Assembly (NCBI RefSeq): GCF_041435355.1
Contig: NZ_CP108442.1
Location: 7,314,501-7,378,500, forward strand
Length of the DNA stretch: 64,000 bases
Source: Streptomyces sp. NBC_01276
GTDB taxonomy: Bacteria > Actinomycetota > Actinomycetes > Streptomycetales > Streptomycetaceae
Direction of reading: 5' to 3'
The first letter of the stretch is position 1. Each line of letters starts with the position of its first letter. This document shows, piece after piece, positions 44,250 through 51,766 of the stretch. The notes below the pieces were generated by a model that did no database searches, was not told the origin of the DNA, and saw only the letters and a list, made by a program, of their open reading frames with translations. A program made the translations under genes and the position numbers.

Positions 44250-45027
44250 GCGCCGGCGCCCCGGCCGCGGCCGCCGTGGAGAGGTGGGCGTGGAACGCTT
44301 CCGCAAGCGCCAGGTCGCGCTCGTAAGTGATCTTGAAGTTGGCGGCGTCGCCGCGCCCGGCGGCCACCGAACCGCCGAAGTGCCGGATCATGCCGGCGTC
44401 GTCCGTGAACTCCAGGCCGTCGCGGGCCGCGGCCGCGTAGGCGTCGGTCGCGCAGCTCCGGTCGAAGATCTGGGGGGTCTGGGCCGCCCGCAGCAGTCCC
44501 CTGTCGAACGGTGTCCCCAGGAAGGGGCCCTCATCGACGAGGTGCAGGCTGTCGACCAGGGGCAGAGAGGGGATGATTCCGCAGGCCGGACGTCCGGACC
44601 GTCCCGCGCCGGGCGAGAGCGGCAGCTCGTGGAGCAACGCGTCGATCGTCCCGCGCGGAGTGAAGGGGCGCGCCACGTCGGTGACCGCCACCCAGTCCGC
44701 CTCCGGCGGCAGTGCCTCGACCCCCAGTCGCGCACTCTGCTGCCGCGTCGATCCTCCAGGGGTGACGCGGACGGGAACCCGCTGCTCCGCCGAGTCGATC
44801 AGAGCCTGGAAATCCGACGTCAGGGAATTCGGAGCGGTCACCACCACGGATTGTACGGCCGAGTTGGATCCGATGGATTCCAGTACGTGTAAGAGGAGTG
44901 GTTTCCCGCCGACTTTCAACAAGGCCTTCGGTCCGGCGCCGATGCGTTCTCCGTGTCCGGCGGCCAGTATCACCGCCCCGACGTGCCGAGGTCGTTCGGA
45001 ATCGCGTAAATGCTGATGATGTGCCAT
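44242..45027 (-). CDS. ispD: IspD-like cytidylyltransferase, first gene of the cluster, with two TTA codons
   Basis: This is a 261-residue nucleotidyltransferase. It has the N-terminal loop AVILAAGHGERIGAGPKALL, STRQQSARLGVEAL, a variant VAVTDVARPFTP (usually DAARP), LLRAAQTPQIFDR and the C-terminal FTDDAGMIRHFGG and NFKITYERDLALAE blocks. Canonical IspD makes CDP-methylerythritol from MEP and CTP. Related enzymes make CDP-ribitol. Leu7 (45007-45009) and Leu46 (44890-44892) are encoded by TTA, the rarest codon in Streptomyces and one read by bldA tRNA. As the first gene of a coupled operon, this would place the cluster under developmental control. GGGGG lies 3-4 nt before ATG 45027. Confidence 0.85.
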   Translation of the reverse strand: MAHHQHLRDSERPRHVGAVILAAGHGERIGAGPKALLKVGGKPLLLHVLESIGSNSAVQSVVVTAPNSLTSDFQALIDSAEQRVPVRVTPGGSTRQQSARLGVEALPPEADWVAVTDVARPFTPRGTIDALLHELPLSPGAGRSGRPACGIIPSLPLVDSLHLVDEGPFLGTPFDRGLLRAAQTPQIFDRSCATDAYAAAARDGLEFTDDAGMIRHFGGSVAAGRGDAANFKITYERDLALAEAFHAHLSTAAAAGAPAHG

Positions 45028-45263
45028 GAGCCCCCGCTTTTAATGGCATTCTCGTCAGATGGTCCGTCATGGACTGGGCAATCGATCGTAGCATGATCAA
45101 GAGTTGGACGAGGGATTAATTTTCGGCGTCCGATTGGTACCGTTCAGCACTTCTTGGACCGCAGTTCGGCACTCTCCGTCCACGCGTATTCCACTGGTCG
45201 TGACCGGGCCGCGCCCGGCCCGCGATCGGCTCCGGGGCGCGGTGGGTCGGGCACAATCGACGG
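45028..45263. promoter_or_regulatory. Divergent region between the biosynthetic operon and a peptidase, relatively AT-rich
   Basis: This 236-bp stretch is clearly lower in GC around 45040-45130 than its surroundings. A minus-strand TACGAT (45090-45085) could be a -10 box for the cluster, but no matching -35 box is evident. CACAAT (45252-45257) lies 6 nt before the peptidase ATG, consistent with a leaderless start. No gene is seen. Confidence 0.45.
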
Positions 45264-47333
45264 ATGAGCGACGAAGCCCCCGGCGTGCCCCACGAGCCCT
45301 CCGGTCCCCACGATCACGACCCGTACCTCTGGCTGGAGGACGTGTCCGGCGAGGCCGCCCTCGCCTGGGTCCGCGAGCGCAACGCCGAGACCGTCGACGC
45401 GCTGACCACCGGCACCGACTTCAAGGTGCTGGAGCGCGAGGTGCGCGAGGTCCTCGACGACGACGGGCGCATCCCGTACGTCGTCCGGCGCGGCCCCCAC
45501 CTCTACAACTTCTGGCAGGACGCGGACCGCCTGCGCGGCGTCTGGCGGCGCACCACCCTGGAGGAGTACCGCACCGACGACCCGGCCTGGGAGACCGTCC
45601 TGGACCTGGACGCCCTCGCCGAGGCCGAGGGCGAGAAGTGGGCCTGGGCCGGCAGCGCGGTCCTGGCCCCCGGACACCGCCACGCCCTCGTCATGCTCTC
45701 CCGGGACGGCGCCGACGCCTGCGTGGTGCGCGAGTTCGACCTGGAGACCCTCCGCTTCGTGGACGGCGGCTTCGCCGTCGAGGAGGCCAAGACCCGGATC
45801 GGCTGGATCGACCACGACCACGTGTGGATCGGTACCGACCTCGGCCCCGGATCCATGTCCCCCTCCGGCTACCCCCTCCAGGTCCGCCGCTGGCGCCGCG
45901 GCACGCCCGTCGAGTCCGCCGGGACCGTCTACGAGGGCCGCCCCTCGGACCTCTCCGCCTCCGGCTGGCGCGACCACACACCCGGCTTCGAACGGGACTT
46001 CGTCTCCCGCCAGATCGACTTCTGGAACCAGGAGCTGTTCCTCCTCCCGGCGGACCCCGACGGTCCGCCCGAGAAGATCGACGTGCCGGACGACGCCGTC
46101 GCCTCCGTCCACCGCCAGTGGCTGCTGGTGACCCCCCGCTCGCCCTGGCTCGGCCACGCCCCCGGCAGCCTCCTCGCCTTCGACCTCGACGCCTTCCGGG
46201 CCGGCGGGCGCGAACCCGACGTGCTGTTCACCCCCGACGCGCACACCGCGCTCGGCGGCCACAGCTGGACCCGCAACCACCTCCTCCTCACCACCCGCGC
46301 CGACGTCTCCTCCCGCCTGGAGCTCCTCACCCCCGGCCCCGACGGCTGGACCCGCGCCCCGCTGGCCGGCGTACCGCCGCTGTCCACGGCGTCCGTCGTG
46401 TGCACGGACCCGGACGAGAGCGACGAGTACTTCCTGAACGTCACCGGCTTCCTCCAGCCCTCCACCCTCCACCGGGGCACCGCCGGAGCGGCCGACCGGG
46501 GAGAGGCCGTCAAGCGGGGACCCGCGCTCTTCGACACCGCCGGCCTGGCCGTGAGCCAGTACTTCGCCACCTCGGCCGACGGCACCCGGGTGCCCTACTT
46601 CGTCATCGGCCCCGAGGACCGCCCCGGCCCGGGCCCCGCCCTGCTCTACGGGTACGGCGGCTTCGAGATCTCCATGGTCCCGCAGTACAGCGCCGTCACG
46701 GGCCGCGCCTGGCTCGCGCGCGGCGGGACCTACGTGGTGGCCGGCATCCGCGGCGGCCGCGAGTACGGGCCCGCCTGGCACCAGGCCGCCCTCGGCGCCA
46801 ACCGCGTCCGCGCCTTCGAGGACTTCGCCGCCGTCGCCCGCGACCTCACCGCCCGCGGCGTCACCACCCCCGCCCAGCTGGGCATCGAGGGCGGCAGCAA
46901 CGGCGGCCTGCTGATGGGCGCCATGCTCACCCGCGACCCCGAACTGTTCGGCGCGGTCGTCGCCCACGTGCCCCTGCTGGACATGCTCCGCTTCCACAAG
47001 CTCCTCGCCGGAGCCAGCTGGACCGCCGAGTACGGCGACCCCGACGACCCGGCCGACCGGCCCCACCTGGAGCACATCTCCCCGTACCACCGGATGCGCG
47101 CGGACGGGCCCGCGTACCCGCCGCTGCTCCTGCTGACCTCCACCCGCGACGACCGGGTCCACCCCGGCCACGCCCGCAAGGCCGCCGCCCGGCTGCGCGA
47201 ACTCGGCCACCCGGTCCTCTTCCACGAGCACCTCGGCGGCGGCCACGGCGGCGCCACCGACCACCGGCAGACCGCCTTCAACGAGGCCCTCGTGCACACC
47301 TTCCTGTGGGAGCGGCTGACCCCGCGCAGGTGA
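45264..47333 (+). CDS. Prolyl oligopeptidase family serine peptidase (S9)
   Basis: This is a 689-residue cytoplasmic-type peptidase. An N-terminal beta-propeller (DPYLWLEDVSGEAALAWVRE opening, RVPYFVIGP linker) covers a C-terminal alpha/beta-hydrolase domain. The nucleophile is Ser in IEGGSNGGLLMGAM, the acid Asp in TSTRDDRVHPGHA, and the His in GGGHGGATD. It cleaves short peptides after proline or related residues. There is no signal peptide. ATG 45264 appears leaderless. It is divergent from the biosynthetic operon, and a role in maturing a peptide product is conceivable but not supported beyond position. Confidence 0.9.
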   Translation: MSDEAPGVPHEPSGPHDHDPYLWLEDVSGEAALAWVRERNAETVDALTTGTDFKVLEREVREVLDDDGRIPYVVRRGPHLYNFWQDADRLRGVWRRTTLEEYRTDDPAWETVLDLDALAEAEGEKWAWAGSAVLAPGHRHALVMLSRDGADACVVREFDLETLRFVDGGFAVEEAKTRIGWIDHDHVWIGTDLGPGSMSPSGYPLQVRRWRRGTPVESAGTVYEGRPSDLSASGWRDHTPGFERDFVSRQIDFWNQELFLLPADPDGPPEKIDVPDDAVASVHRQWLLVTPRSPWLGHAPGSLLAFDLDAFRAGGREPDVLFTPDAHTALGGHSWTRNHLLLTTRADVSSRLELLTPGPDGWTRAPLAGVPPLSTASVVCTDPDESDEYFLNVTGFLQPSTLHRGTAGAADRGEAVKRGPALFDTAGLAVSQYFATSADGTRVPYFVIGPEDRPGPGPALLYGYGGFEISMVPQYSAVTGRAWLARGGTYVVAGIRGGREYGPAWHQAALGANRVRAFEDFAAVARDLTARGVTTPAQLGIEGGSNGGLLMGAMLTRDPELFGAVVAHVPLLDMLRFHKLLAGASWTAEYGDPDDPADRPHLEHISPYHRMRADGPAYPPLLLLTSTRDDRVHPGHARKAAARLRELGHPVLFHEHLGGGHGGATDHRQTAFNEALVHTFLWERLTPRR

Positions 47334-47428
47334 AGGCCGTCCGGCGCGCTGCCCCGCCCGGCGCGCGGGGGCTGGTGCAATGGAACCACCGGCGGCCCGC
47401 ACGGGGCCGCCCGGCGGGCGGAGGCACC

Positions 47429-48391
47429 GTGTCGGATCGCGACAGCCGCGCGTGGGTCCCGACGCCGGACGAGACCCTCGACGCGATCGGCACGACCGAC
47501 GACGAGCACACCACCTGCCGGGAACTCGCCGCCTTCCTCTTCCGCGCCCTCTGCGACGCGGTGGCCGTCGACCTGACCGGTGAGGCCGGGCGCGTCGAGC
47601 GGGTGGCCGAGGCGGGCGCCGCCGGCCTGCTGCGGCCCCCGGGCCCCGGAGCGGGCGCCGCCGTCCGGGCGGTCGACGCCGGGCACCCGCTGCGCAGCTG
47701 GACGCTGCGGCCGGGCGGCCCCCCGGTGCACGGCCTGTCCGTCGAGCTCGCCCGCCAAGGGACCTCGTACGGGATCCTCCTCGTGGTGCGCACCGGCGCG
47801 GCCTTCACCGACCGGGAGGCCGCCGCCCTGCACTTCGCGGCGCGGGTCGCCGCCGTGCACGTCCGCCACGCCCGGCGGCTCGCCGCCACCGAGAGCGTGG
47901 CGCTCGACCTCCAGCGGGCCCTGGTCTCGGACCCCGGCCGGCCGCACCCCAACCTCCTGATCGCGGGCCGCTACCTGCCCGTCGGGCCGAGCGCGCTCGT
48001 CGGCGGCGACTGGTTCGAGACGGTGCGCCTGCACTACGGGCGGACCCTGCTGGTCGTCGGAGACGTCATGGGCCACGGCCTGGACGCCGCCGTCGACATG
48101 AACGCCTACCGCTCCACCCTGCGCGAGGTCGCCTCCACCGACCTGGCCCCCCACCGGGTCCTGCGCCAGCTCGACGCCGTGGTCTCCGAGGACGCCGGGC
48201 GGCGCCCCGCGACCTGCCTCCTGGTCCGGGTCGACCCCGCCCGCGGGACCGCGGTGTACGCCAGCGCCGGCCACCTGCCGCCCGCGGTGTTCGCCGCCGA
48301 CGGCACCGGCCGGCTCCTCGACGCCCTCCACGCCGAGGACGACGTCGCCGTCCTCGCGGCCCGGATCCGCTCCCGCTCCCCGCACCCCTGA
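47429..48391 (+). CDS. Truncated SpoIIE/RsbU-type phosphatase with GAF-like N-terminus
   Basis: This is a 320-residue protein. The N-terminal half is a degenerate GAF-like sensor (CRELAAFLFRALCDAVAVDL, YGILLVVRTGAAFTDREA). The PP2C part starts normally (VGGDWFETVRL, LVVGDVMGHGLDAAVDM, ATCLLVRVDPARGTAVYASAGHLPPAVF) but then jumps directly to EDDVAVLAARIRSR. About 70 residues, including the metal-binding TDGLVE motif present in the neighbour, are missing in frame. It may therefore be catalytically dead, acting as a competitor for anti-anti-sigma factors, or be a decaying gene. GTG 47429 follows GGAGG. It is tail-to-tail with a full-length SpoIIE phosphatase. Confidence 0.8.
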   Translation: MSDRDSRAWVPTPDETLDAIGTTDDEHTTCRELAAFLFRALCDAVAVDLTGEAGRVERVAEAGAAGLLRPPGPGAGAAVRAVDAGHPLRSWTLRPGGPPVHGLSVELARQGTSYGILLVVRTGAAFTDREAAALHFAARVAAVHVRHARRLAATESVALDLQRALVSDPGRPHPNLLIAGRYLPVGPSALVGGDWFETVRLHYGRTLLVVGDVMGHGLDAAVDMNAYRSTLREVASTDLAPHRVLRQLDAVVSEDAGRRPATCLLVRVDPARGTAVYASAGHLPPAVFAADGTGRLLDALHAEDDVAVLAARIRSRSPHP

Positions 48392-48407
48392 CCCGCACCC
48401 CTGACCC
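48381..48407. repeat. 13-bp direct repeat at the 3' end of the truncated phosphatase
   Basis: GCACCCCTGACCC occurs twice in tandem (from 48382 and from 48395). The first copy contains the stop codon. Confidence 0.8.
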
Positions 48408-48423
48408 GGGGTCCCGTCAGGGG
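48398..48423. terminator. Hairpin between convergent phosphatase genes
   Basis: CCCCTGAC and GTCAGGGG form an 8-bp stem with a 10-nt loop, using the second copy of the 13-bp repeat and overlapping the stop of the minus-strand gene. Confidence 0.55.
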
Positions 48424-50525
48424 AGGGCGCGGGCGATCAGGAGGGCGACGTCGTCGTGGGTGTCGGGGCGGCGCAGGGCGGACAGGAGCAGGTCGCAGGT
48501 CTCCTCGATGGGGCGGTGCGGGCCGGCCAGGAGGTCGGTGAGGGTCAGCAGCCGGGTGTCGATGTCCTGGTCGCGGGTCTCCACCAGCCCGTCGGTGTAC
48601 AGCACCAGCTCGTCCCCGGGGGCCAGGGTCAGCGCGGTCGTGAAGAACGGGATGCCGCCGACGCCCAGCGGGACCGCCGACTTCAGGCGCAGGAGCTGCG
48701 GGTGGCGACCGCCGCGCAGGTGGACCGGGGGCAGGTGACCGGCGGTGGAGAACAGGCACAGCCGGGTGTGCGGGTCGTAGACGGCGTAGACGCAGGTGGC
48801 CATCGCCTCGCCCAGGTCGGCGGTCGCCGCGTCCAGGTGGGTCAGGACCGTCGCCGGGTCCAGACCCAGGCGCCCCAGGGCGCGGGCGGTGGCCCGCAGC
48901 TGTCCCATGGTGGCGGCGGCGTTGATGCCGCTGCCCATCACGTCCCCGACGACGAGCGCGGTGCGCTCCCCGGTGAGGGGAATGACGTCGAACCAGTCGC
49001 CGCCGGTCTCGTCGGCGGCCCCCGCGGGCTGGTACCGGTAGGCGATGTCCAGGCCGGGGGACGCCGGCGGTGACTGGGGGAGCAGGTGCTGCTGGAGGGT
49101 GAGGGCGGCGTGCCGCTGGCGCTGGAACCAGCGCGCGTTGTCGATGGACACCGCCGCGTGGGCCGCGAGTTCCGAGGCGAGCAGCACGTCGTCCGGCCCG
49201 AACGGCGCCGGGTTGCGCGCCCGCTTGAGGTCCAGCGCGCCCAGGACCTGTCCCCGGGCGATGAGCGGCACCGCCAGGTACGAGTGCAGGCCCGCCTCGC
49301 CGAGCAGCCGAGCCGCGTCCTCGTCGCGGGCGATCCGGGGCAGGTCCTCGGGCAGCACGTGCGGGACGAGGACGGGCCGGCCGGTGCGGGCGCAGCGGGA
49401 GACCAGCCGGGCGGGGCCGTACAGGGCGACGTCCCCGACGGGGTCGGCGGCCGCCTCGGCGGGGGTGCGGTAGGCGGACTTCACCGCCAGCGCCCGGAAC
49501 CGTACGCCCAGATCGCCCGGATCCCCGCCCGGCCGCAGACCCGTCAGGACCGTGTCGAGGACGTCGACGGCGGCGATGTCCGCGACCTCCGGGACGGCGA
49601 CGTCGGCGAGTTCCCGGGCGGTGATGTCCAGGTCGAGGGTGGTCCCGATGCGGACGGAGGCGTCCGCGATCAGGGACAGGCGCCGCCGGGCGTGGGCGGC
49701 GGACACGGCCGTACGGTGCTGTTCCGTCACGTCCATCACCGACACGGCGACGCCGATCACCCGGTGGGCCTGGTCGTCCAGCCGGTAGAGCGACACCAGC
49801 CAGGCGCGCTCGCCCTCGTCGTCCGCGGCGATCCGGCCGGTGGTGAACTCGTCCAGCACAGGCACGCCGGTCGCCATGACCTCGCGCATCCGCGCCTCGA
49901 TGGCCGAGCCGTCGAGGAAGGGCAGGATCTCGGCGATCCGCTGGCCCAGGTGCCGGTCGGCGGAGACGCCGTTGATGCGTTCCAGCGCCGGGTTGACCAG
50001 CACGTAGCGCAGATCGGTGTCGAGGACGGCCAGCCCGATGGGGGACTGGTCGACCAGGCGCAGGGAGAGGGCCAGGTCCCGCTCGACCCGGTGCAGGGTG
50101 GCCTGCTCGGAGGCGAGGCCCAGGGCGAAGAACCGGCCGTTGTCGGCCTGCAGCCGCATGTTGCGGAACTCCACCAGCACGGTACGGCCGTCCCGGTGGC
50201 GTACGGGGAACACCCCCGTCCAGGAGCCGGAGTCCCCGCCCGCCATGACCCGGGCGAACAGCCCCAGCACCTCCTCGCGGTCCTCGTCCGCGATCAGCAG
50301 CGCCGCCGCGTACCGGCCGAGGGCCTCCTCGGCCGTGTATCCGAACAGGGTGGCGGCCTGCGGGCTCCACAGGGTGATCCGGCCCTCGGCGTCCAGGAGG
50401 ACGGCGGCCACGCCCAGGACGTCGAGCAGGGCGCCCGCGGCCACGGACCCGGCCGCCGCGGACCTCACCGCCCCGCGCCGTGCCCCGGCGCGCGGGGCGC
50501 GGGGAGCGGGCTGCCCATCGGTCAT
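48417..50525 (-). CDS. PAS-PAS-GAF SpoIIE-type serine phosphatase
   Basis: This is a 702-residue signalling protein. Two PAS domains (about 30-150, VAAVLLDAEGRITLWSPQAATL, and about 155-275, LVDQSPIGLAVLDTDLRYVL) and a GAF domain (about 290-460, GLHSYLAVPLIARGQVLGAL) precede a PP2C catalytic domain. Intact metal motifs are TGGDWFDVIPL, VVGDVMGSGINAA, TAGHLPPVHL, LYTDGLVETRDQDID and THDDVALLIAR. The family dephosphorylates anti-anti-sigma factors in partner-switching stress or developmental cascades. There is no kinase-type ATPase module and no membrane segment, so it is cytosolic. ATG 50525 follows GAGGAGG by 5 nt. Confidence 0.9.
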   Translation of the reverse strand: MTDGQPAPRAPRAGARRGAVRSAAAGSVAAGALLDVLGVAAVLLDAEGRITLWSPQAATLFGYTAEEALGRYAAALLIADEDREEVLGLFARVMAGGDSGSWTGVFPVRHRDGRTVLVEFRNMRLQADNGRFFALGLASEQATLHRVERDLALSLRLVDQSPIGLAVLDTDLRYVLVNPALERINGVSADRHLGQRIAEILPFLDGSAIEARMREVMATGVPVLDEFTTGRIAADDEGERAWLVSLYRLDDQAHRVIGVAVSVMDVTEQHRTAVSAAHARRRLSLIADASVRIGTTLDLDITARELADVAVPEVADIAAVDVLDTVLTGLRPGGDPGDLGVRFRALAVKSAYRTPAEAAADPVGDVALYGPARLVSRCARTGRPVLVPHVLPEDLPRIARDEDAARLLGEAGLHSYLAVPLIARGQVLGALDLKRARNPAPFGPDDVLLASELAAHAAVSIDNARWFQRQRHAALTLQQHLLPQSPPASPGLDIAYRYQPAGAADETGGDWFDVIPLTGERTALVVGDVMGSGINAAATMGQLRATARALGRLGLDPATVLTHLDAATADLGEAMATCVYAVYDPHTRLCLFSTAGHLPPVHLRGGRHPQLLRLKSAVPLGVGGIPFFTTALTLAPGDELVLYTDGLVETRDQDIDTRLLTLTDLLAGPHRPIEETCDLLLSALRRPDTHDDVALLIARALP

Positions 50526-50601
50526 GCAGGCCTCCTCACCCGGACGGACCTCCTTCCATGCTGCGTCCCCGCTCCCGGCCCTGCGACCCGTGCCGGGCAC
50601 C

Positions 50602-50686
50602 GGGGGTGCCGGGGCGGGAGCGGAGCGTGCCGGGGCGGGCCCGGGGCAGGGGTCCGGGGCCGGGGTCCGGGGCCGGAGGGGGGCGG
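50602..50686. repeat. Dense G-tract region on the plus strand (possible G-quadruplex)
   Basis: Runs of three to six guanines recur every 2-8 nt through most of this 85-bp stretch, including a repeated GGGGTCCGGGGCC unit. It lies between the hydrolase 3' end and the SpoIIE gene 5' end, in the space expected to hold the SpoIIE promoter and the hydrolase terminator. Confidence 0.6.
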
Positions 50687-51766
50687 TCAGGTCCGGCCGG
50701 GGGCCGTCAGGGCTTCGGCCAGCCAGTCCGCGGTGCGGGCCAGCCAGTGCGGGTGGGCGTTTCCCAGCAGGTGGTCGCCATGCGGGACCAGGAGGTACTC
50801 CCCGCGCGGGGCGCCCGCGGCCAGCCCCGCCCCGTTCACCACACCCGGGATGACGTCCTGCCCGCCGTCCACCACCAGCAGCGGGCAGGCGATGTCCGGC
50901 GCCACCCCCGACAGGTCGACCCGGCCGGTGAAGGCGCGCGCCCGCCCCACCCCGCCGGCGCGCCCGGCGAGCAGCTCCCGCAGGACGGGCGGCAGACCGT
51001 CCCAGTCGAGCCGCAGTGGCCCGCTCACCGTGGCCGCCGCGGCCACGCGGGGTTCGAGGGCCGCGCTGCGCGCCGCGTACCAGCCGCCCAGGCTGAGGCC
51101 GATGAGCCCGACGCGGTCGACGCCGAGCGCGTCGACGACCCCGGCCACCACCTGCTCGTAGTCCGGCCGGAGGGTGCTGGACGGGGCGAGCACGCCCTGG
51201 CCCGGCCCGTCCATGGCGAACACCGCCAGTCCCCGGTCCAGCAGCGCCCCGGTGACCGCGTGGAACTCCTCCTTCCCGGAGTCCAGGCCCGGAACCACCA
51301 CCACGGTGGCCGCCGCGTCCGCCGCCCCGCGCAGCCAGCCGGCGAAGGAGTCCCCCTCGATCCGCCGCGCCCCCGGCTCCAGCAGGGCCAGCGCCCGTCC
51401 CATGGCCGCGTCGGCCTCCGCGGCGGCCCGCGCCCGGGCCCGCCCCCGCGGGTCCGGGCCCAGCGTCGCGAAGTGGAACCAGCGGGCCGCGACCTGGAGG
51501 TGCCCGCCCTCGGAGACGGTCGAGGCCGCCCGCTCAGCGCGGGCGAGGTGGCGCCGGCCCGCGGCCGCGAACGCCTCGGTCCAGCCGTCGGCCAGAGCCG
51601 GGCCACCCGTCACCCACCGGTACTCGTGCGGGTCGAGCCCGGCCCCCGTGGCCCGGCTGAACCGCTCCTCGGCGACAGCGGCGGCGGTGGTGGCGGTGGT
51701 GGCGCCGAGGGCGTCCTCGGGGGATGCGGTGTCCGCGGCCGCCGCAGCGGCCGGTGCCCGGCTCAT
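50687..51766 (-). CDS. Alpha/beta hydrolase
   Basis: This is a 359-residue hydrolase with a long helical N-terminal cap (about 140 residues) and a core resembling FrsA/pseudooxynicotine-hydrolase-type enzymes. Seen are VVVVPGLDSGKEEFHAVTGA, VFAMDGPGQGVLAP, the nucleophile Ser in LIGLSLGGWYAAR, the acid in LLVVDGGQDVIPG and the His in VPHGDHLLGNAHP. It probably cleaves C-C or ester bonds of a small substrate. ATG 51766 overlaps the oxidoreductase stop (ATGA), so both act in one pathway under the divergent LysR regulator. Confidence 0.83.
   Translation of the reverse strand: MSRAPAAAAAADTASPEDALGATTATTAAAVAEERFSRATGAGLDPHEYRWVTGGPALADGWTEAFAAAGRRHLARAERAASTVSEGGHLQVAARWFHFATLGPDPRGRARARAAAEADAAMGRALALLEPGARRIEGDSFAGWLRGAADAAATVVVVPGLDSGKEEFHAVTGALLDRGLAVFAMDGPGQGVLAPSSTLRPDYEQVVAGVVDALGVDRVGLIGLSLGGWYAARSAALEPRVAAAATVSGPLRLDWDGLPPVLRELLAGRAGGVGRARAFTGRVDLSGVAPDIACPLLVVDGGQDVIPGVVNGAGLAAGAPRGEYLLVPHGDHLLGNAHPHWLARTADWLAEALTAPGRT

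Larger units (their letters stand above)
36713..45027 (-). other. Compact biosynthetic gene cluster: MEP-type enzymes plus freestanding NRPS parts
   Basis: Eight genes lie on one strand in the order IspD-like, SDR, IspE-like, carrier protein, condensation domain, MFS exporter, adenylation domain, ATP-grasp ligase. Junctions are 8-nt overlap, 26-bp gap, ATGA, 60-bp gap, GTGA, 2-bp gap and ATGA, so it is almost certainly one transcript. It contains activation, carrier, coupling, ligation and export functions, but no regulator gene. The whole set is consistent with a small peptide-like product. I do not recognise the architecture from a described pathway. Confidence 0.75.
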
